A DNA stretch of 64,000 nt from Mesostigma viride. Its lineage: Eukaryota; Streptophyta; Mesostigmatophyceae; Mesostigmatales; Mesostigmataceae. The DNA lies in contig RPFO01000213.1 in NCBI GenBank assembly GCA_009746045.1, forward strand, positions 12,100,563 to 12,164,562, read 5' to 3'. The notes beneath the pieces were generated by a model. That model was not told the origin of the DNA and did not search any database. It was given only the letters and a program-made list of their open reading frames with translations. A program made the translations under genes and the position numbers. How positions within the stretch are numbered: position 1 is the stretch's first letter; every line of letters starts with the position of its first letter. This document shows, piece after piece, positions 48,001 to 57,000 of the stretch.

Positions 48001-51000
48001 GGTGAGAACATCCTCTTGCTGCGGTGCAGAGACAGCCCTTTCCCTCCCTTCTAAAATGGTGAGAACATCCTCTTGCTGCGGTGCAGAGACAGCCCTTTCC
48101 CTCCCTTCTAAAATGGTGAGAACATCCTCTTGCTGCGGTGCAGAGACAGCCCTTTCCCTCCCTTCTAAAATGGTGAGAACATCCTCTTGCTGCGGTGCAG
48201 AGACAGCCCTTTCCCTCCCTTCTAAAATGGTGAGAACATCCTCTTGCTGCGGTGCAGAGACAGCCCTTTCCCTCCCTTCTAAAATGGTGAGAACATCCTC
48301 TTGCTGCGGTGCAGAGACAGCCCTTTCCCTCCCTTCTAAAATGGTGAGAACATCCTCTTGCTGCGGTGCAGAGACAGCCCTTTCCCTCCCTTCTAAAATG
48401 GTGAGAACATCCTCTTGCTGCGGTGCAGAGACAGCCCTTTCCCTCCCTTCTAAAATGGTGAGAACATCCTCTTGCTGCGGTGCAGAGACAGCCCTTTCCC
48501 TCCCTTCTAAAATGGTGAGAACATCCTCTTGCTGCGGTGCAGAGACAGCCCTTTCCCTCCCTTCTAAAATGGTGAGAACATCCTCTTGCTGCGGTGCAGA
48601 GACAGCCCTTTCCCTCCCTTCTAAAATGGTGAGAACATCCTCTTGCTGCGGTGCAGAGACAGCCCTTTCCCTCCCTTCTAAAATGGTGAGAACATCCTCT
48701 TGCTGCGGTGCAGAGACAGCCCTTTCCCTCCCTTCTAAAATGGTGAGAACATCCTCTTGCTGCGGTGCAGAGACAGCCCTTTCCCTCCCTTCTAAAATGG
48801 TGAGAACATCCTCTTGCTGCGGTGCAGAGACAGCCCTTTCCCTCCCTTCTAAAATGGTGAGAACATCCTCTTGCTGCGGTGCAGAGACAGCCCTTTCCCT
48901 CCCTTCTAAAATGGTGAGAACATCCTCTTGCTGCGGTGCAGAGACAGCCCTTTCCCTCCCTTCTAAAATGGTGAGAACATCCTCTTGCTGCGGTGCAGAG
49001 ACAGCCCTTTCCCTCCCTTCTAAAATGGTGAGAACATCCTCTTGCTGCGGTGCAGAGACAACCCTTTCCCTCCCTTCTAAAATGGTGAGAACATCCTCTT
49101 GCTGCGGTGCAGAGACAGCCCTTTCCCTCCCTTCTAAAATGGTGAGAACATCCTCTTGCTGCGGTGCAGAGACAGCCCTTTCCCTCCCTTCTAAAATGGT
49201 GAGAACATCCTCTTGCTGCGGTGCAGAGACAGCCCTTTCCCTCCCTTCTAAAATGGTGAGAACATCCTCTTGCTGCGGTGCAGAGACAACCCTTTCCCTC
49301 CCTTCTAAAATGGTGAGAACATCCTCTTGCTGCGGTGCAGAGACAGCCCTTTCCCTCCCTTCTAAAATGGTGAGAACATCCTCTTGCTGCGGTGCAGAGA
49401 CAGCCCTTTCCCTCCCTTCTAAAATGGTGAGAACATCCTCTTGCTGCGGTGCAGAGACAGCCCTTTCCCTCCCTTCTAAAATGGTGAGAACATCCTCTTG
49501 CTGCGGTGCAGAGACAGCCCTTTCCCTCCCTTCTAAAATGGTGAGAACATCCTCTTGCTGCGGTGCAGAGACAGCCCTTTCCCTCCCTTCTAAAATGGTG
49601 AGAACATCCTCTTGCTGCGGTGCAGAGACAGCCCTTTCCCTCCCTTCTAAAATGGTGAGAACATCCTCTTGCTGCGGTGCAGAGACAGCCCTTTCCCTCC
49701 CTTCTAAAATGGTGAGAACATCCTCTTGCTGCGGTGCAGAGACAGCCCTTTCCCTCCCTTCTAAAATGGTGAGAACATCCTCTTGCTGCGGTGCAGAGAC
49801 AGCCCTTTCCCTCCCTTCTAAAATGGTGAGAACATCCTCTTGCTGCGGTGCAGAGACAACCCTTTCCCTCCCTTCTAAAATGGTGAGAACATCCTCTTGC
49901 TGCGGTGCAGAGAGCCCTTTCCCTCCCTTCTAAAATGGTGAGAACATCCTCTTGCTGCGGTGCAGAGACAGCCCTTTCCCTCCCTTCTAAAATGGTGAGA
50001 ACATCCTCTTGCTGCGGTGCAGAGGGAGCCCTTTCCCTCCCTTCTAAAATGGTGAGAACATCCTCTTGCTGCGGTGCAGAGACAGCCCTTTCCCTCCCTT
50101 CTAAAATGGTGAGAAGATCCTCTTGCTGCGGTGCAGAGACAGCCCTTTCCCTCGGTAAATGAACCCGGCACAAACATACCACGATGCGTACTGCGTGCTC
50201 GATCCGATCATATCCAAGCAACAAAATCCTTTCACCCACCCTCCTCCAAAGTAAATAACACGGCTCCTAGATAACGTATGGTGTTGGGCTATGCCCTCCC
50301 TTACTCGAGCCGCTTAGACCAACATCAGTAAGCCATGCAACATTCTGCTCATTCAACTTAAACACTGTGTTCATAATCAACGTACCGCGATACGTGTGGC
50401 CCTACCCTTCTCAAGCCTCTCACACCCAAGCTTCAAAACTATCTAACCCTCCTCTGCCGGCTCTGCGATAGTAACCTGGCTCATGAGTGGCGTACCGTGA
50501 TGCGGGTCGCCCGCTCCTTCTCGAGCCTCTCCTGCACCTTGGCGTCGCGGTACCGCTCGTACGCGAACGGGTCCACCAGCCCGACCGCCTTCTTGTACAA
50601 CCGCGCGTCCAGGAAGAAGCCGTGCATGTACGCGCGCAGCAGGTCGGTCCCGATCAGGTGCGACAGGGCCAGCCGGTCCAGCTCGTCGCGCGTGACAAAC
50701 TTGAAGTCCTCGTAGACCGCGCTCGCCTTCTCCTCCTCCAGCTCCTCCTGTATAGGAAAAGTGGTGATGCAGAAGGTGGCGATGCATCCACATCCAGTTT
50801 TAGTTGAGACGTACAGTTGTCGCTCGCCTTTTCATCTTCAAGCTCCTTCTGGGATACGGAAAATGAGAAAAGTTTGGCAGGAAATGTGTGATAGAAAGGT
50901 TTGACAGGACAAGTGTGATAGAAAGCTCTTGATAGGGAAGCCACAAACGTCCAGGTACACGCGTCAGACGTTCTGTTCCTGGTGCTCGGCTTTTCTCCCT

Positions 51001-54000
51001 AAATCTCTTCCAATAACCAGGTATGAGGGTGGGAGCATGCCACATAACCAATGGCGCCGGCTGTGGTGTTCTCCAGCCATGAGCACCCACGCAGCGCTAG
51101 TATCAAATGATAGTCTTAAACGATAGTACTAAATGATAGTACCAATCGATAGTATCATTTCCCGCCCTTTTCTTTTCCCGCACACCCTCCCTGCGTGTTT
51201 TGGGGTTAAGGCTAGCCTTTGACAAGCAATAAGTGTTCCCATGAGCATCGGCGGCCTGCGTTTTGTATGTACTCAACTAATTGTTTTAATAAAGAGTCTG
51301 CTTACCCTGGAGTTCCACGGTGAATAGAATGATAGCATCAAACGATAGCATCAAATGATAGCATCCACCGATAGTACCAACAAGGACAACACAAAGGGCT
51401 ATCAACCCTATCACCAGCACCCACCGTGAGCGCTAGTATCCACCGATAGTACCAACAATGACAACACCAAGGGCTATTACCCTTATCACCAGCACCCACC
51501 GATAGTACCAACAATGACAACACCAAGGGCTATTACCCTTATCACCAGCACCCACCGATAGTACCAACAATGACAACACCAAGGGCTATTACCCTTATCA
51601 CCAGCACCCACCGATAGTACCAACCATGACAACACCAAGTGCTATTATATTAACCCTATCACCAGCACCCACCGTGAGGTTCTCCAGGAACGAGCACCAG
51701 CGGGGCGCGGGCCCCAGTGACGGGATGAAGTAGCTCTGCAGGCGCGGCGCCTCCATCGCCAGCAGGATCAGCCCCGACCGCTTCTCCACGTGCATCGAGC
51801 AGATGAAGCCCTCCTCTGGCTCCACGCTCGCAAAGTTGCTCCCCTGGTGGGTGGGGAGGAGGAAGGGGCAGGGAAAACGCAAGGGTATGGGTGTGGAGCG
51901 GGTAAGGAAAGACAGTGGTGATTATGGTGGCGGTGGTGGAAGTAGTAAATCCACCCACTCAGTCCAGCTCCAATACAGCTTTCAGCACGCATGGAGATGC
52001 TACAGGCTATCTGGAGATGCTACAGGCTATATGGAGATGCTACAGGCTATAAGACGCATGGCACAGTCGGCGCTGAACTAGACTAAAACCCATGGTGTCC
52101 GGGTTCCACATCGGCATGCAACACTGTACAGGCTACAGCCACAGCCGGCGCCGAACTAGCGCTCAATATGTCCGGCTTTGACATGGGAGATGCGAAGGAA
52201 TGCACAACTGAACTAACACATGGCCGACAGGCGTTTGCTGTTACGGAACACGTTCAGGTTCCCAAAGCGGCATGCAACACTGTTACTGCAGATAGCAAGA
52301 CGCATGTCACCAAATAACACCCACCGTGTCCGGGCTCCAAATCTTGACGATCTTCGAGTCGGCCGAGATGACCTTGCACGACCCGGCAGTCCCGTGCGCG
52401 TCGTGGAACGCAATGCGCTTGATGGGGTAGCCGTACATGTGGTCCTTCACCATCACCGGTTCGGACGAGCGCAGGTCGTACAGGAGCACCTGGGGGGCCC
52501 AGGATAAAAGAGGGGGGGGAGGGGGGAGTTGCAATTGACCGGGCCGTATAGAGTTCAAAGCAGGACTTTGCTCGATTGCGAACAACCCGAACGAAAAGAC
52601 GTTTGAAAAGATGGATACAAGGGGGTGGGGGAGGTGGGTTTTGCAACCGACCGGGACGTGTAGAGTAAAAGCAGAACATTGCTAGGTCGCAAACAGCTCT
52701 GCACAAGAGCACTTTCAACACGATGGCGCACCAGTAAAGGAGCATATCCCCTTTTATCTTTAACGTGACGTAGTTAGCAGTTAGGTTAGCGTTAGGACAC
52801 TAGGTCTTTGGCATCTGATTCCCTCTGCTGGCGAGGCCTAGCAGTAGGCTGTACTCCTCTCCCATATGCAGCCATGCCTGTAAGCATAGGCGTACCAATA
52901 GAAACACCTCCCGCCAGGATTCCCTTCGATATTTCCCTCACCTTCCCCCCCTTGGTCCCCACGGCCATGCGGAAGCCGTCCATGTCGTCAAAGGTGATCG
53001 CGGTGACCTCCTGCGGGCCGTGAGTATGGAAGGGCAGGGGGACAGCATCGCAGATACAACAGCTTCCATAGACATGAGGGATGTGAGGAGGGAGGGACGA
53101 AGCAGGGGTATCCCCTCAAGGGACCAAGAAGAAATCAGCATAAAACACCAGCTCCCCCCGCCACACATACATCGCGATGCAAGTAAAATAGAATCTTGGT
53201 CTTCCTTTCCATATCTACAGCTAGGCCGTTGTTCTTTGTCTGCCATCTTGGGTGCGCAAAGCTATCCTTGCATACATGAAGCAGCGCACCCAAGGGATGT
53301 ACTACCCACCACATGCTGCATAACGAGAGACGCGAGAGGTACGAGTGACAAGCACCATGGTCAACATACGCGATACTAGAATGACAAGTTGCTGGTCAAG
53401 GTCATATTGCAGTACTCAGTGCGACAGGCAGCATGTAACACAGATGGCGCACCTCGTTAAGCTTGCTGCACAGTCCAACACACACGCACACATACACACA
53501 CATACACACAAACGCACACACACACACACATACACACACATACACACAAACGCACACACACACATACACACACGCACACACACGCAAACATACACACATA
53601 CACAAACGCACACGCACACAAACACACACATCGCAGTCCATGATGCGCCAAGCAGCTCGCTGAAAAGTCACTAAACACACACCTCGCTCGGGGTGCCGTC
53701 GCCCACAAACCCTCCTTCCTCCGCGGCCGCCACCGCTCCAGCGGAGATGCGGCCGACCGACTTTCTTTGTCGCGGGTCAAAACACTCGACGGCGCCATCC
53801 TCACCACCGGCTGCGACCAGGCCATGCACGGGGCTGGTGGGGTGCAAATTGAAGCCCGGGCACCGGGTAGCATTGCCATGTATGGTCAGTAAGGGGCTTT
53901 GGGGACGCAAGCCAAAGATGGGGAATTATGCAGCATGGTATGATAAGCTGTCGCGTTGTGGGCAGCTTGCACATTGGCTTTGAATGCGCAATGCTCATGA

Positions 54001-57000
54001 TGTAGCAGGCTATGATAAGTATCAGGCTCTTAGGTTGCAGGCATTAACGTAGGGAAACCATGTTGCATGAGAAGGGAAAGGGCTATTACGGTTGTGGGCA
54101 CCATGCACGTTGTGTTCGCATGGATGGTGAGTAGACGATCCCAGGACAGTGATTGCGCCCACAAGGTGACATCACCACTGGCTGCTACGACGCCATCTGG
54201 GCACCCGCCTAGATGCAGGGGGCTGTTGGGGGCGAAATCCAGGCAGAAACACGTGGCAGCCATTGCCAGAACTATCCATGGGCTATGGGGATTAGAAAGA
54301 TAAAAAACACCCACAGCACGATGGATCGGGGGTTATAAATAGAAAGTTAACATCCACAGAACCTAGATCGGGGGTTATAAATAGAAAGTAAACACCCACA
54401 GCACGATGGATCGGGGGTTATAAATAGAAAGTAAACACCCACAGCACGATGGATCGGGGGTTATAAATAGAAAGTAAACACCCACAGCAGTCCAAGGGGG
54501 GGGAGAGGGAATTGGAAAGGGGCACGCCACCAGGAAAAAAAAGAAGAAGTGAAAAGGGGTGAGGAAGTGAAGCACCAGGAAAAAAGACACCAGGACGAAA
54601 AGCCGCGAAGTTGCAAGGCACCCCCTACTAACCGCCAGCACAAGGGCTTGCTCCCGCGTAGCCTGGCATGATGGTCATGGTCACTGTCATTGTCACCATC
54701 CGACAAGGGCTTGCTCCCGCGTAGCCTGGTATGATGGTCATGGTCACTGTCATGGTCACTGTAATGTGTGGCACTCGCATAGCCCAGTATTGCGCGCAGT
54801 CTCAAGCTGTACATGCCTTGCAAGGTACCCCCTATCTTGAGAGGTGGTTGGACCCCTCTTTTCTCGAAAACGATGGGGTCATGGGGCCAGGAGGAAAAAA
54901 GGGTGGGATAGGGGATCCTGGGGGGAAGAGGTGGCCGATCATGCCGCATGCTTGTACCCCGCAACCTACGCCTACCAACTTGCCTTCTTGCTCCCTCGTG
55001 GCCAGTATGATAGACACCAGCATCGCCAAGGAATTGCCGATCCTGCTGCACTATATGCTGGCACCCGCACCCGCAACTTGCCTTCTCGTGCACACGTTCA
55101 CGATGAGGTATGTACTGTTATGCCCAACTAGTAAGCATCACCCATGCTACAACCTTGCACTTGCAGCTACGACTTGCCTTCTCGTGCACACGTTAACGGC
55201 GGGCGACCGCGTCTCCCAGGGGGCCAGGAAACGTCCCTGGACGCAAAAGCAGCACGGAAGTTTGCACACATGCAGCGGGCAATGGTGTGAGAGAGGGAAC
55301 AGACGACCGAGATGTTGACCAGTGAACGAAATAATGTCCGACGCTTCATAACATAGCAGGCACCAGAGAGCCTAAGCAAACATGCCATTAAAAATACATA
55401 AACAACATCTTCGTCGATGCACATGAGCAGATGATGCCTTTTACAACAGCACACGCCACAGAGCATGAACCGCAGGCCATCAATGTGGCAGGCACCCTGC
55501 AATTCCGCAGGACAGGACCGTTCCAGTGCCAGACCGTGTGTGACAGGGCACAGCAGCGAGAACGACCGTAGAGGCAAGCTGAAGTTCCAAGCACACCATG
55601 ATGACAGTTAAATAAAAAAAACAGACAGCACGGCGTCCTGCTATGGCCAAACAAGTGTTTGCACTACTCCAGGTACAAGCAGGGACCCCTGTGGCGTTGC
55701 GCCAGGTCCTGTCTGCCTCTAGATGGATGCGGCGCACGAACTCCAGGTAGTCCCACTCTCTTCATCGCGCTGGCAGCCGTACACGTGCGCAAACACCCAC
55801 TAACTGCCCAAGGTCTATGCACACCTGTGTCCAGGCATACCTGTGCCTGCGCACACCTTTGCCCGCGCATTCCCTACGTCCACCCATGCCTGTGATGCCT
55901 GGAGCAGCGCCCACCTGTGCATGTCCGTGCGCCATTCCGTCTTGCAGGACCCCCACCTGCTCCAGGTCGATGCATTACGACAATTCTGGCCAATGCCATC
56001 CCACCCATCACCTTACAAGAGCATGTACTTGGGTAGACCCTATCATTATCACCTGCTCCAGGTTGATGCGGTAAATATCCGGCGAGGACGCGCCCATGAG
56101 CAGGTCGCACGTGGACGGGTCGTAGCACATGGACCGGCCCTGCCTGCAGAATGGCCATATGAGACAGTGGGAAGGCAGACAGCGGCCGCCAGGCAGCGTA
56201 TGCATGGCAAGACATGCGGTAACGATATGTGGTGGCATCAGCACATCGACCGGCCCTGCCTGCACGAGTTAGCGTCATGGGTCATGGGCCATACAAGAAG
56301 GCGGACAGCAACGAGGAGAGGAGACATGGCACGACATGCGCCCATCTCCTGGCATCAGCACATCAGACCGGACCTGTCTGTGCATTTGTCGATACAAGAG
56401 GGCCTACGCGGAGGGAGGTGGGAAGGCCAAAGGCAATCACAAGGGAACGCGCGCTCAAGGCCAAAGGCACTCACATAGGGGAGCATATGCTGAACCTTAG
56501 CCAGATTTCAGGCCTGCGCTGGTTATCTATTTGATATGCGTAGCCAACCGCAGGTTTAAGCTAAATTAAGGCATCCCTTTGAACATCAATTGAGGCATCC
56601 ACATGAGGAGTCGCCCTGCCTGCGTGGGATGAATTAAGGGGGCATGGACAGCCACTTAGAACAATAACAAGGGGGCATGGACAGCCACTTAGAACAATAA
56701 CAAGGGGGCATGGACAGCCACTTAGAACAATAACAAGGGGGCATGGACAGCCACTTAATGATAACAAAGGGGGCATGGACAGCCACTTGTCCAAGGCATC
56801 ATGCGGCATGCTGGACAAGAGCAGCAGAAAATACAGGATGCATTACGGACAGTCTTTCAGCGCTTCATGGACATAACAGATTTTTAGCTCCCCAAAAATA
56901 CCGCCAGCACCACTGAAACACTGAATCTTACACATTGTAACCCCCCCCCGGCCCCCGCAGCCACCTACTTTGGCAGCCGCGTCTTGAAGTAGGAGCCGAA

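Noticed and set aside
32614-50152. CRISPR-like regular array
   Set aside because: Units are contiguous with no unique spacers, the genome is eukaryotic, and no cas genes are present.
47369-50239. 956-codon minus-strand open frame ending in the satellite
   Set aside because: Same satellite on the other strand. Only the first residues are non-repeat, and it lies inside NOL10 intron 11.
32109-50496. Origin of the 57 bp unit from the exon 11 or 12 edge
   Set aside because: Only a short ATGTTC..ACCA similarity to the exon 12 end was seen, too weak to claim. The satellite is not shown to be an exon echo.
53402-53680. Cys-Val and Thr-His repeat proteins
   Set aside because: Frames of the (CA)-rich microsatellite in NOL10 intron 7.
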